A program made the translations under genes and the position numbers. The notes beneath the pieces were generated by a model, which worked only from the letters and a program-made list of their open reading frames with translations, was not told the DNA's origin and did no database searches. A stretch of 64,000 nucleotides of DNA from an uncultured Prevotella sp. (GTDB lineage Bacteria; Bacteroidota; Bacteroidia; Bacteroidales; Bacteroidaceae). Below are positions 44,706-53,901 of this stretch, piece by piece; positions within the stretch are counted from its first letter, which is position 1, and each line of letters opens with the position of its first letter. The stretch lies in NCBI GenBank assembly GCA_944321295.1, contig CALUKU010000005.1, positions 1-64,000 on the forward strand, in the 5' to 3' direction.

Positions 44706-46604
44706 ATGATGGAACCATTGAAGCATGAGTGTGGAGTTGCAATGGTAAGGTTGCTGAAACCATTGGAATACTACCAACAGAAGTACGGAACGTGGATGTT
44801 CGGCCTTAACAAGCTCTATCTTATGATGGAGAAACAGCACAACAGGGGACAGGAAGGTGCCGGTATGGCGTGTGTCAATCTTGACGCTGTGCCCGGTTCT
44901 GAATATATGTTCCGTGAGCGTGCCGAAGGCTCTAATGCTATCACCGAGATTTTCGGTGCCGTGCAGAAGAAGTTTAAGAACCTTACTCCCGAGCAGCTGG
45001 CTGACGTCGGTTACGCCAAGCGTAATCTTCCTTTTGCCGGCGAGCTGTACATGGGGCACCTCCGTTACTCCACGACCGGTAAGAGCGGCCTTTCATACGT
45101 ACATCCGTTTCTGCGCCGCAACAATTGGAGGGCGAAGAACCTCTGCCTTTGCGGAAACTTCAACATGACGAACATCGACGAGATTTTCGAGAAGCTTGTA
45201 AGGCAAGGGCAATATCCGCGAATTTACAGTGACAGTTACATAACGCTCGAACTGATGGGGCACAGGCTTGACCGCGAGGTGGAGCGTAACTTCGTGGCAG
45301 GTAAGGAGCTTGGTCTTAAGGATCAGGACATCACACGTTATATTGAGGACAACGTCAAGATGAGCAACGTGTTGAAGTCAACGATGACTGACTTCGACGG
45401 CGGATACGTCATGTGTGGCATAACAGGCAGCGGAGAAATGTTCTCTATGCGTGACCCCTGGGGCATACGTCCGGCTTTCTGGTACAAGAACGACGAGATC
45501 ATAGTTCTGGCGAGCGAAAGGCCCGTGCTGCAAACCACGTTTGACCTTGAGTGTGACGACATTAACGAGCTTGAGCCAGGTTGCGCATTGATTGTGAAGA
45601 AAAACGGCGAAAGCTCGATTGAGAGGATACTTGAGCAGAGAGGTGACTCAAAATGCTCGTTCGAGAGGATATATTTCAGTCGTGGTTCCGACAGGGACAT
45701 CTATAAGGAACGCAAAAAGCTTGGCGAACAGCTCGTACCTACAATACTTGAGGCCGTCGACAAGGATATTGACCACACGGTGTTCTCGTTCATACCTAAC
45801 ACGGCCGAAGTCGCTTTCTATGGCATGCTTGGCGGTTTCAAGCATTATGTCAACGAGCAGAAGATAAAGCTTATCATGGACATGGACCATAAGCCTTCAT
45901 ACGAAGAGCTTACAAAACTTCTGCATCAGTATGTAAGGAGCGAGAAGGTGGCGTGGAAGGACATAAAGCTGCGTACCTTTATTACCGAGGGCGCTTCGCG
46001 AAACGATTTGGCCTCGCATGTGTATGACGTGACTTATGAGTCGCTCGAGCCGTATAAGGACAACCTTGTGATAATTGACGACAGCATTGTGCGCGGTACG
46101 ACGTTGAAGGAGAGTATCCTGAAGATACTTGACCGTCTGCATCCGAAGAAGATCGTGATAGTCAGCAGTTCGCCGCAGATACGTTATCCTGATTATTACG
46201 GCATCGACATGTCCAGCCTTGAGGAGTTCTGTGTGTTCCGCGCGACGATTGAATTGCTGAAGGACAAGGGCCTTTATAAGATAATCGACGAAACCTATAA
46301 CAAGTGTAAGGAAGAGTTGAAGAAGCCCAAGGGCGAAATGAGGAATTGCGTGCGCGATATTTACAAGCCGTTCACCGTTGACGAGATTAACCGTAAGATT
46401 ATCGAAATGCTTCGCCCTGACGGCATGACCACTCCCGTAGAACTTGTTTTCCAGTCGATAGAGGGTCTGCACGAAGCCATCCCGGCGCATAAGGGCGATT
46501 GGTATTTTACCGGCAATTATCCCACGCCGGGCGGCGTCAAGCTTGTCAACCAGGCATTTATAAGGTTCGTGGAGAATGTTTATAAATACGAGCGTAAATT
46601 CTGA
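44706..46604 (+). CDS. purF: Amidophosphoribosyltransferase, long form (PurF-like)
   Basis: It should transfer the glutamine amide to PRPP in purine synthesis. The class II glutaminase nucleophile is the Cys of KHECGVAMV, eight residues in, implying a short cleaved propeptide; MEKQHNRGQEGAGMA and HLRYSTTGKSG follow. The PRPP loop VIIDDSIVRGTT is intact near residue 455. At 632 residues it is about 120-150 longer than ordinary PurF, with extra sequence between and after the domains; this long form occurs in Bacteroidota, sometimes beside a standard PurF. It lies between glmS and carA with 88-nt and 14-nt gaps. A different acceptor cannot be excluded. Confidence 0.88.
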   Translation: MMEPLKHECGVAMVRLLKPLEYYQQKYGTWMFGLNKLYLMMEKQHNRGQEGAGMACVNLDAVPGSEYMFRERAEGSNAITEIFGAVQKKFKNLTPEQLADVGYAKRNLPFAGELYMGHLRYSTTGKSGLSYVHPFLRRNNWRAKNLCLCGNFNMTNIDEIFEKLVRQGQYPRIYSDSYITLELMGHRLDREVERNFVAGKELGLKDQDITRYIEDNVKMSNVLKSTMTDFDGGYVMCGITGSGEMFSMRDPWGIRPAFWYKNDEIIVLASERPVLQTTFDLECDDINELEPGCALIVKKNGESSIERILEQRGDSKCSFERIYFSRGSDRDIYKERKKLGEQLVPTILEAVDKDIDHTVFSFIPNTAEVAFYGMLGGFKHYVNEQKIKLIMDMDHKPSYEELTKLLHQYVRSEKVAWKDIKLRTFITEGASRNDLASHVYDVTYESLEPYKDNLVIIDDSIVRGTTLKESILKILDRLHPKKIVIVSSSPQIRYPDYYGIDMSSLEEFCVFRATIELLKDKGLYKIIDETYNKCKEELKKPKGEMRNCVRDIYKPFTVDEINRKIIEMLRPDGMTTPVELVFQSIEGLHEAIPAHKGDWYFTGNYPTPGGVKLVNQAFIRFVENVYKYERKF

Positions 46605-46618
46605 CTTCATTATTGAAT

Positions 46619-47725
46619 ATGACAACAAGCAAAGATATGAGAAACGTAACTTTAGTGTTGGACGATGGGACGAAGTTCCATGGCAAGTCGTTCGGTTATG
46701 ACAGCCCCGTAGCCGGCGAGGTCGTGTTCAATACGGCCATGATGGGTTATCCCGAGAGCCTTACCGACCCGTCATACGCGGGCCAGTTGATGGTATTGAC
46801 GTATCCGTTGGTGGGCAATTATGGCGTGCCGCCGTTTACGGTCGGCGCTGACGGCATAGCCGACTTCATGGAGAGCGACAGGATATATGCGTCGGCTATA
46901 ATCGTGGCCGACTACAGCGAGCGTTACAACCATTGGAACGCCGCAGAGAGCCTTGCCGATTGGCTTAAGCGCGAGCAAGTGCCGGGCATTACCGGCATTG
47001 ATACGCGTGCGCTGACTAAGGTGCTGCGCGAGCATGGGGTGATGATGGGTAAGATTTTGTTTGATGACGAACCCGACAATGTGCCTGAAGCCGATTATGA
47101 AGGTGTGAACTTTGTCGATCGTGTCAGCTGCAAGCAGATAATCCGTTACAATGAAGGGGCGGGCAAGAAGGTCGTCCTCGTGGATTGCGGCGTGAAGAAC
47201 AATATAATAAGGTGTCTTATAAACCGTGGTGTCGAGGTTGTGCGCGTGCCGTGGAACTACGACTACACGTCGATGGATTTCGACGGGTTGTTCCTTGGCA
47301 ACGGCCCTGGCGACCCTGACATGTGCGGCGAGGCAGTCGATATCATACGTAAGCAGATGGACCTCTCGTCGAAGCCTATTTGCGGTATTTGCATGGGCAA
47401 CCAGCTGTTGGCTAAGGCCGGAGGCGCTAAGATATATAAGCTGAAGTACGGCCACCGCTCGCACAACCAGCCTGTACGCCTCGTAGGCACCGAGCATTGT
47501 TACGTCACCAGCCAGAACCACGGTTACGCCGTTGACGCGTCTACCTTAGGCGCCGACTGGGAGGAGCTTTTCGTCAACATGAACGACGGCAGCAACGAGG
47601 GCATACGCCATAAGACAAAACCTTGGTTCTCAAGCCAGTTCCACCCCGAGGCATGCTCAGGCCCGGTAGACACCGAGTTCATGTTCGACAAGTTCATTGA
47701 GAAGGTTATTGCAGCAGACAAGTAG
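46619..47725 (+). CDS. carA: Carbamoyl-phosphate synthase small subunit
   Basis: CarA supplies ammonia from glutamine to CarB for arginine and pyrimidine synthesis. The N-terminal CPSase domain (VVFNTAMMGYPESLTDPSYAG) is followed by a class I GATase with Cys258 (CGICMGNQ), His342 and Glu344 (FHPE). The residue three after the Cys is Asn rather than the His of the common GICLGHQ motif. ATG 46619 is chosen over TTG 46613. It is 14 nt after purF and 43 nt before carB. Confidence 0.95.
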   Translation: MTTSKDMRNVTLVLDDGTKFHGKSFGYDSPVAGEVVFNTAMMGYPESLTDPSYAGQLMVLTYPLVGNYGVPPFTVGADGIADFMESDRIYASAIIVADYSERYNHWNAAESLADWLKREQVPGITGIDTRALTKVLREHGVMMGKILFDDEPDNVPEADYEGVNFVDRVSCKQIIRYNEGAGKKVVLVDCGVKNNIIRCLINRGVEVVRVPWNYDYTSMDFDGLFLGNGPGDPDMCGEAVDIIRKQMDLSSKPICGICMGNQLLAKAGGAKIYKLKYGHRSHNQPVRLVGTEHCYVTSQNHGYAVDASTLGADWEELFVNMNDGSNEGIRHKTKPWFSSQFHPEACSGPVDTEFMFDKFIEKVIAADK

Positions 47726-47768
47726 GCGAAGACAGCCGTTTTTTGAAGGCTAAAAAATATACATACGT

Positions 47769-50700
47769 ATGAAATACAACGACATAAAGAAAGTTTTGCT
47801 TCTCGGTTCGGGAGCGTTGAAGATAGGCGAGGCCGGCGAATTCGACTATTCGGGCTCGCAGGCCTTGAAGGCGTTGAGGGAGGAAGGCGTAGAAACCGTA
47901 CTCATCAATCCTAACATCGCCACGGTGCAGACGTCGGAAGGCGTCGCCGACCAGATATACTTCCTGCCCGTGCAGCCGTATTTCGTCGAGCGTGTCATTG
48001 AGAAGGAGCGTCCCGACGGCATACTGCTGTCATTCGGAGGACAGACGGCGCTCAACTGCGGCGTCGAGCTTTATAAGAGCGGCGTGCTCGAGAAGTATGG
48101 CGTGCGTGTGCTTGGCACGCCCGTGCAGGCCATCATGGACACTGAAGACCGCGAGCTCTTCGTTGAGCGCCTTAACGAGATTGACGTTAAGACCATCAAG
48201 AGCGAGGCTTGCGAAAACATAGAGCAGGCCCGCAAGGCGGCAGCCGAGCTTGGCTATCCCGTGATAATCCGTGCGGCTTACGCCCTCGGAGGCTTGGGCA
48301 GCGGCTTCTGCGACAATGAGGAGGAGCTTGACCGTCTGGCCGAGAAAGCCTTCTCGTTCTCGCCGCAGGTGCTGGTTGAGAAGAGCCTTAAGGGTTGGAA
48401 GGAGATAGAGTATGAGGTTGTGCGCGACCGTTATGACAACTGTATCACCGTCTGCAACATGGAGAACTTCGACCCGCTGGGCATACACACCGGCGAGAGT
48501 ATAGTCATAGCTCCTTCGCAGACGCTCACCAACAGCGAGTATCATAAGCTGCGCGCCCTTTCGATAAAGATAATACGCCACATTGGTATCGTCGGCGAGT
48601 GTAACGTGCAGTACGCCTTCGACCCCGCGAGCGAAGATTACCGCGTAATCGAGGTTAACGCCCGCTTGAGCCGCAGTTCGGCCCTGGCGTCAAAAGCCAC
48701 GGGCTATCCTTTGGCCTTCGTGGCCGCCAAGCTTGGCTTGGGATACGGCTTGTTCGAGCTGAAAAACTCTGTAACCAAGACCACCAGTGCCTTCTTCGAA
48801 CCGGCTCTCGACTACGTAGTGTGCAAGATTCCGCGCTGGGACCTCGGCAAGTTCCGCGGAGTAGACCGTGAGCTGGGCTCGTCGATGAAGTCGGTGGGCG
48901 AGGTGATGGCCATCGGCCGCAACTTCGAGGAGGCCATACAGAAGGGTCTGCGCATGATAGGGCAGGGCATGCACGGCTTCGTTGAGAACAAGGAACTCGA
49001 GATAGCCGACATTGACGAGGCTCTGCGCGACCCGACGGACAACCGCATCTTCGTCATCTCAAAGGCCATGCACCGCGACTACACAATAGACCAGATACAC
49101 GAGCTTACGAAGATAGACAAGTGGTTCCTTTACAAGCTGAAGCACATCATCGACATCGATGAGGAACTTAAGCGCCGCAAGAGCGTAAACGTGCTCGACA
49201 AGGATTTGTTGCGCACGGCCAAGGTCTACGGCTTCAGCGATTTCCAGATAGCCCGTGCCGTCGGCCTTGAAGCAGAGCTTGGCAACATGGCTAAGGCAGG
49301 CCTCGCAATACGCCGTCTGCGCAAGACTTACGGCATACTGCCCGTGGTGAAGCAGATTGACACGCTGGCGGCAGAGTATCCCGCCCAGACAAACTATCTT
49401 TACGTTACTTACGCCGGCACTGACAGTGACATCACTTTTGAGCGTGACAAGCGCTCCGTCGTAGTGCTGGGCTCGGGTGCTTACAGGATAGGCAGCTCTG
49501 TGGAGTTCGACTGGTGCGGCGTTCAGGCCCTTAACACCATCCGCAAGCAAGGCTGGCGCCCGGTGATGATAAACTACAACCCCGAAACCGTGTCGACCGA
49601 CTACGACATGTGCGACCGCCTCTACTTTGACGAGCTTACGTTCGAGCGCGTGATGGACATCATCGACCTTGAGTGCCCCCACGGCGTGATAGTGTCTACC
49701 GGCGGACAGATACCCAACAACCTCGCCATGCGCCTCGACGCCGAGAACGTGCCCATACTCGGCACGTCGGCTAAGGACATCGACAACGCCGAGGATCGTG
49801 CCAAGTTCTCGTCAATGCTCGGCCGCAACGGTATCGACCAGCCCGAATGGAGCGCGCTGACCTCGATGGACGACATCCAGAAGTTCATCGACCGCGTAGG
49901 CTTCCCCGTGCTCGTGCGTCCGTCATACGTGCTGTCGGGAGCTGCAATGAACGTATGCTCTAACAACGACGAGCTGGAACGTTTCCTCAAGCTGGCCGCC
50001 AACGTGTCAGAGGATCATCCCGTAGTGGTGAGCCAGTTCATAGAGCACGCCAAGGAGGTTGAGATGGACGCCGTGGCCCGCGACGGCGAGATTATCGCCT
50101 ACGCCATAAGCGAACACATTGAGTTTGCAGGCGTACACTCGGGCGACGCCACCATCCAGTTCCCCCCGCAGAAACTCTACTGCGAAACCATACGCCGCAT
50201 AAAGCGCGTAAGCCGCAAGATAGCACAGGAGTTGCACATCAGCGGTCCGTTCAACATACAGTTCCTTGCGCGCGACAACGACATCAAGGTAATCGAGTGC
50301 AACCTGCGCGCTTCACGCTCGTTCCCCTTCGTCAGCAAGGTGCTTAAGATCAACCTCATCGAGCTGGCTACGAAGGTAATGCTCGGTCTGCCCGTTGAGC
50401 GGCCTGACAAAGACCTCTTCGACCTTGACTATGTCGGAATAAAGGCCAGTCAGTTCTCGTTCAACCGCCTGCAGAAGGCCGACCCCGTGCTCGGCGTAGA
50501 CATGGCTTCGACGGGCGAGGTGGGCTGTCTCGGCGACGACACCAACACCGCCCTCCTGAAGAGTATGCTCTCGGTAGGCCATCGCATACCCGAAAAGAAC
50601 ATCCTGCTGTCAACCGGCGGACCCAAGCAGAAGGTTGAAACGCTCGACGCCGCACGCCAGCTGGTGAAGAACGGCTACAGGATATTCGCCACGCCGGGTT

Positions 50701-50999
50701 CGTCGAAGTTCCTTACGGAGAACGGCGTTGAGAACACCATTGTCTATTGGCCGTCTGACGCCGACCGTCATCCGCAGGCTCTCGACATGCTTCACCGTCA
50801 CGAGATAGACCTCGTTGTGAACATACCGAAAGACCTCACGGTGAGCGAGCTTACCAACGGCTATAAGATACGCCGTGCTGCCATCGACCTTAACGTGCCG
50901 CTCATCACTAACAGCCGTTTGGCTACGGCATTTATCAACGCTTTCTGCCGCGTTAAGCTTGACGACATCGACATTAAGGCTTGGAGCGAGTATAAATAA
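47769..50999 (+). CDS. carB: Carbamoyl-phosphate synthase large subunit
   Basis: The 1076-residue protein has the two homologous ATP-grasp halves (start LLLGSGALKIGEAGEFDYSG, and VVLGSGAYRIGSSVEFDWCG at about 557), each followed by its own ADP-forming core, and a C-terminal MGS-like allosteric domain from about residue 935. It makes carbamoyl phosphate from bicarbonate, ammonia and two ATP. It is the last gene of the glutamine-using run, and a 15-bp-stem terminator follows. Confidence 0.98.
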   Translation: MKYNDIKKVLLLGSGALKIGEAGEFDYSGSQALKALREEGVETVLINPNIATVQTSEGVADQIYFLPVQPYFVERVIEKERPDGILLSFGGQTALNCGVELYKSGVLEKYGVRVLGTPVQAIMDTEDRELFVERLNEIDVKTIKSEACENIEQARKAAAELGYPVIIRAAYALGGLGSGFCDNEEELDRLAEKAFSFSPQVLVEKSLKGWKEIEYEVVRDRYDNCITVCNMENFDPLGIHTGESIVIAPSQTLTNSEYHKLRALSIKIIRHIGIVGECNVQYAFDPASEDYRVIEVNARLSRSSALASKATGYPLAFVAAKLGLGYGLFELKNSVTKTTSAFFEPALDYVVCKIPRWDLGKFRGVDRELGSSMKSVGEVMAIGRNFEEAIQKGLRMIGQGMHGFVENKELEIADIDEALRDPTDNRIFVISKAMHRDYTIDQIHELTKIDKWFLYKLKHIIDIDEELKRRKSVNVLDKDLLRTAKVYGFSDFQIARAVGLEAELGNMAKAGLAIRRLRKTYGILPVVKQIDTLAAEYPAQTNYLYVTYAGTDSDITFERDKRSVVVLGSGAYRIGSSVEFDWCGVQALNTIRKQGWRPVMINYNPETVSTDYDMCDRLYFDELTFERVMDIIDLECPHGVIVSTGGQIPNNLAMRLDAENVPILGTSAKDIDNAEDRAKFSSMLGRNGIDQPEWSALTSMDDIQKFIDRVGFPVLVRPSYVLSGAAMNVCSNNDELERFLKLAANVSEDHPVVVSQFIEHAKEVEMDAVARDGEIIAYAISEHIEFAGVHSGDATIQFPPQKLYCETIRRIKRVSRKIAQELHISGPFNIQFLARDNDIKVIECNLRASRSFPFVSKVLKINLIELATKVMLGLPVERPDKDLFDLDYVGIKASQFSFNRLQKADPVLGVDMASTGEVGCLGDDTNTALLKSMLSVGHRIPEKNILLSTGGPKQKVETLDAARQLVKNGYRIFATPGSSKFLTENGVENTIVYWPSDADRHPQALDMLHRHEIDLVVNIPKDLTVSELTNGYKIRRAAIDLNVPLITNSRLATAFINAFCRVKLDDIDIKAWSEYK

Positions 51000-51040
51000 G
51001 CGTGCAGCCCCGGCGAGGGCGACGCTGTTTTCATAAGATT

Positions 51041-51077
51041 AATGCGGGTTCGGCAGCATGCCGGACCCGCATTTTTT
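51041..51077 (+). terminator. Terminator of carB
   Basis: AATGCGGGTTCGGCA (51041-51055) pairs with TGCCGGACCCGCATT (51059-51073) with a 3-nt loop and six T at the end. Confidence 0.92.
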
Positions 51078-51093
51078 GTTCATCCATAGTTAA

Positions 51094-51261
51094 CGTCAGT
51101 TCGTATAAGAAAACAATCACAGTAGGGATATAATTTATTATGTCCATACGTTTCACAGAAACGTTTTTTATTGACATTGACCACTCATACGCTCTTTCGC
51201 AGCGTGCGGACATAATAAATTATGTCCCTACCGTGGCTGTTTTCCCACATCGAACTCACGT
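51094..51261. repeat. 168-bp MITE-like inverted repeat, copy 2
   Basis: It has the same length and design as 31715-31882: outer CGTCAGTTC/GAACTCACG, middle GAAAACA arms, inner GTAGGGATATAATTTATTAT arm with its mirror, and an ACGTTTC/GAAACGT hairpin. Confidence 0.82.
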
Positions 51262-51323
51262 ATATTTGAGATGCATGGAGATATTAGTTCTCGTTATTCC
51301 GAACTCGTATGAAAATTGAACAC

Positions 51324-51521
51324 GGATTTAATGTCACAATGTCATGTTTACACGCATCTCGCTGATTGTCAATGATTTAAACCGTGACATTATGCCCTTT
51401 CCGTTGTCACTACTATCACAAAACATAAGGTGTGACGATTGTGATAGTGGCCTTTTTCATAATGTCACCACGTAATGTTTTGGTACTCAATGTTTTACGA
51501 CGTGTTGTGACATTGTGATAT
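51324..51521. repeat. TGTCACAATGTCA inverted-repeat element, long copy
   Basis: ATGTCACAATGTCA (51331-51344) is mirrored by TGACATTGTGATAT (51508-51521). Extra TGTCAC/GTGACA-type pairs and a CACTATCACA-like inner palindrome (about 51408-51450) are inside. A shorter copy with a perfect 20-bp arm is at 60583-60687, and at both loci a 22-nt array follows after about 30-35 nt. Confidence 0.75.
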
Positions 51522-51555
51522 TATAATCTTAACTGAAAATCGTTTTCAATTTATG

Positions 51556-51637
51556 AAATGCCGCTTTTCGTATCCCAGTTTGCCGCTTTTCGCAGCATGA
51601 AAGGGCATGTTTTGCATTGTGATTAGCGCTTTCTTGC
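51556..51637. repeat. 22-nt hairpin repeat array, about 3.7 units
   Basis: Units start at 51556, 51578, 51600 and 51622. Here the dominant word is TTTGCCGCTTTTCG; the third unit carries the reversed AAAGGGCATGTTTTGC. Confidence 0.78.
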
Positions 51638-51654
51638 AACTGCCATTATGTTTT

Positions 51655-51672
51655 CCTTATACTGAACTCACG
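51655..51672. repeat. Solo end motif of the 168-bp element
   Basis: CCTTATACTGAACTCACG matches the right tip of the 168-bp elements (CTTATGCCGAACTCACG at 31866-31882), so 51094-51672 may be a composite bounded by the same tips. Confidence 0.6.
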
Positions 51673-51683
51673 ACGTTAATCAT

Positions 51684-51730
51684 GAATAAAAAAGTCCCTT
51701 CGCCGCACATAGACCGGCGAAGGGACTTTT
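51684..51730 (-). terminator. Terminator of methylmalonyl-CoA mutase operon
   Basis: AAAAGTCCCTTCGCCG (51690-51705) pairs perfectly with 51715-51730; on the minus strand TTTTTTATTC follows. Confidence 0.92.
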
Positions 51731-51753
51731 TCTCATTAATTATGATTGAAATC

Positions 51754-53901
51754 TTACTCCTTATCGAGCAGGATGTTCATCATCTCACATGCAGCCTTAG
51801 CCACCGACGTGCCGGGGCCGAAGATAGCCGCAACGCCTGCCTTGTAAAGGAAATCGTAATCCTGGGCGGGAATAACGCCGCCGGCTATCACCATGATGTC
51901 CTCACGGCCGAGCTTCTTCAGCTCCTCAATAAGCTGCGGTATGAGCGTCTTGTGTCCTGCGGCCAGCGAACTTGCGCCAACGATGTGCACATCGTTCTCT
52001 ACCGCCTCACGTGCGGCCTCTGCCGGCGTCTGGAACAACGGCCCCATGTCTACGTCGAAGCCGCAATCGGCATAACCCGTAGCCACAACCTTAGCACCGC
52101 GGTCGTGTCCGTCCTGACCCATCTTGGCGATGAAGATACGCGGACGACGGCCTTCCTTCTTGGCAAACTCTTCCGTCAACTCGCAGGCTTTCTCAAAGTC
52201 TGCGTCGTTCTTGTTTTCTGATGAATACACGCCTGATATTGTTCTGATTACTGCCTTATAACGGCCTACTACTTTCTCGCAGGCGTCGCTTATCTCGCCG
52301 AGCGTACAGCGTGCCTTCGCACACTCTACGGCAAGTTCGAGAAGGTTGCCCTCGCCTGTGCGTACACATTCGGTAAGGGCGTCGAGCGTCTGCTGCACCT
52401 TTGCGTTGTCGCGTGAAGCGCGGAGCTTGGCCAAGCCTTCCTCCTGCTCCTTGCGCACTGCAGAGTTGTCAACCTCGAGGATGTCAATCGGGTCCTCATG
52501 GTCAAGACGGTACTTGTTGGTGCCGACAATAGTCTGCGCACCGCTGTCGATGCGGGCCTGAGTACGTGCTGCCGCCTCCTCGATACGCATCTTGGGCACG
52601 CCCGTTTCGATGGCCTTGGCCATACCGCCGAGCTTCTCTATCTCCTGGATGTGCTCCCAAGCCTTATGTGCCAACTCGTTTGTGAGGCTCTCAACATAAT
52701 AAGAGCCTGCCCACGGGTCGATGTGCTTGCATATCTTGGTTTCGTTCTGAATGTATATCTGCGTGTTGCGCGCAATACGTGCCGAGAAGTCAGTAGGCAG
52801 GGCGATGGCTTCGTCGAGAGCGTTGGTGTGCAGACTCTGCGTATGGCCGAGAGCCGCCGTCATAGCCTCGATGCATGTACGTCCGACGTTGTTGAACGGG
52901 TCTTGCTCGGTGAGCGACCAGCCTGACGTCTGGCAGTGGGTGCGGAGCATGAGCGACTTCGGGTTCTTCGGTCCGAACTGCTCTATGACCTTTGCCCACA
53001 GCATACGTGCCGCACGCATCTTGGCCACTTCCATGAAGTGGTTCATCGAAATGCCCCAGAAGAACGACAGGCGCGGAGCGAAAGCGTCGATGTCAAGACC
53101 GGCGTTGACGCCTGCGCGTACATACTCAAGACCGTCGGCGATGGTGTAAGCCAGCTCGATGTCAGCCGTAGCACCGGCCTCCTGCATGTGATAGCCCGAT
53201 ATTGAGATGGAGTTGAACTTGGGCATGAACTTCGACGTATAAGCGAAGATGTCGCTGATAATCCTCATCGAGAAGGCGGGCGGGTAGATGTAAGTGTTGC
53301 GCACCATGAACTCCTTGAGGATGTCGTTCTGGATTGTACCGGCCATCTCCTCGAGCTTTGCGCCCTGCTCAAGGCCCGTCACAATGTAGAACGCCATGAT
53401 GGGCAGCACGGCACCGTTCATAGTCATTGAAACTGACATCTTGTTCAATGGAATTCCATTAAACAAAACCTTCATGTTATCAACCGAGCATATTGACACG
53501 CCGGCCTTACCTACGTCGCCGATGACGCGGAGGTTGTCGGGGTCGTAACCGCGGTGGGTGGGAAGGTCGAACGCCACTGACAAGCCTTTCTGTCCGCTTG
53601 CGAGGTTGCGGCGGTAGAACGCGTTACTCTCCTCTGCCGTAGAGAAGCCCGCATACTGGCGTATCGTCCACGGACGGAACGGGTACATCATGCTGTAAGG
53701 GCCGCGGAGGAAGGGCGGCAGACCAGCCGTATAATCAAGGTGCTCCATGCCTTCAAGGTCTTCCTTGGTGTAGGCCGGCTTTACCATGATGTGCTCCGGA
53801 GTCCTCCAGTCAGGAGCTATGTTGTTGTCTTTCTGCCACTGGGCGCCGTCAGCAGCCTTTATGTCAGAAAATATGTTGACGTCGTTAAAATTCTTTCTCA
53901 T
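51754..53901 (-). CDS. mutB: Methylmalonyl-CoA mutase, large subunit
   Basis: The large (alpha) subunit interconverts succinyl-CoA and R-methylmalonyl-CoA with adenosylcobalamin. The TIM-barrel substrate domain ([23 protein letters not shown], about 70-92; [12 protein letters not shown]-like block at about 335) is followed by a cobalamin-binding domain with the DxHxxG motif DGHDRG (597-602, His599), then SSLAAGH and GGVIPAQD. The 715 residues are standard. Its ATG overlaps the stop of the small-subunit gene by 4 nt, which indicates coupled translation. Confidence 0.97.
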   Translation of the reverse strand: MRKNFNDVNIFSDIKAADGAQWQKDNNIAPDWRTPEHIMVKPAYTKEDLEGMEHLDYTAGLPPFLRGPYSMMYPFRPWTIRQYAGFSTAEESNAFYRRNLASGQKGLSVAFDLPTHRGYDPDNLRVIGDVGKAGVSICSVDNMKVLFNGIPLNKMSVSMTMNGAVLPIMAFYIVTGLEQGAKLEEMAGTIQNDILKEFMVRNTYIYPPAFSMRIISDIFAYTSKFMPKFNSISISGYHMQEAGATADIELAYTIADGLEYVRAGVNAGLDIDAFAPRLSFFWGISMNHFMEVAKMRAARMLWAKVIEQFGPKNPKSLMLRTHCQTSGWSLTEQDPFNNVGRTCIEAMTAALGHTQSLHTNALDEAIALPTDFSARIARNTQIYIQNETKICKHIDPWAGSYYVESLTNELAHKAWEHIQEIEKLGGMAKAIETGVPKMRIEEAAARTQARIDSGAQTIVGTNKYRLDHEDPIDILEVDNSAVRKEQEEGLAKLRASRDNAKVQQTLDALTECVRTGEGNLLELAVECAKARCTLGEISDACEKVVGRYKAVIRTISGVYSSENKNDADFEKACELTEEFAKKEGRRPRIFIAKMGQDGHDRGAKVVATGYADCGFDVDMGPLFQTPAEAAREAVENDVHIVGASSLAAGHKTLIPQLIEELKKLGREDIMVIAGGVIPAQDYDFLYKAGVAAIFGPGTSVAKAACEMMNILLDKE

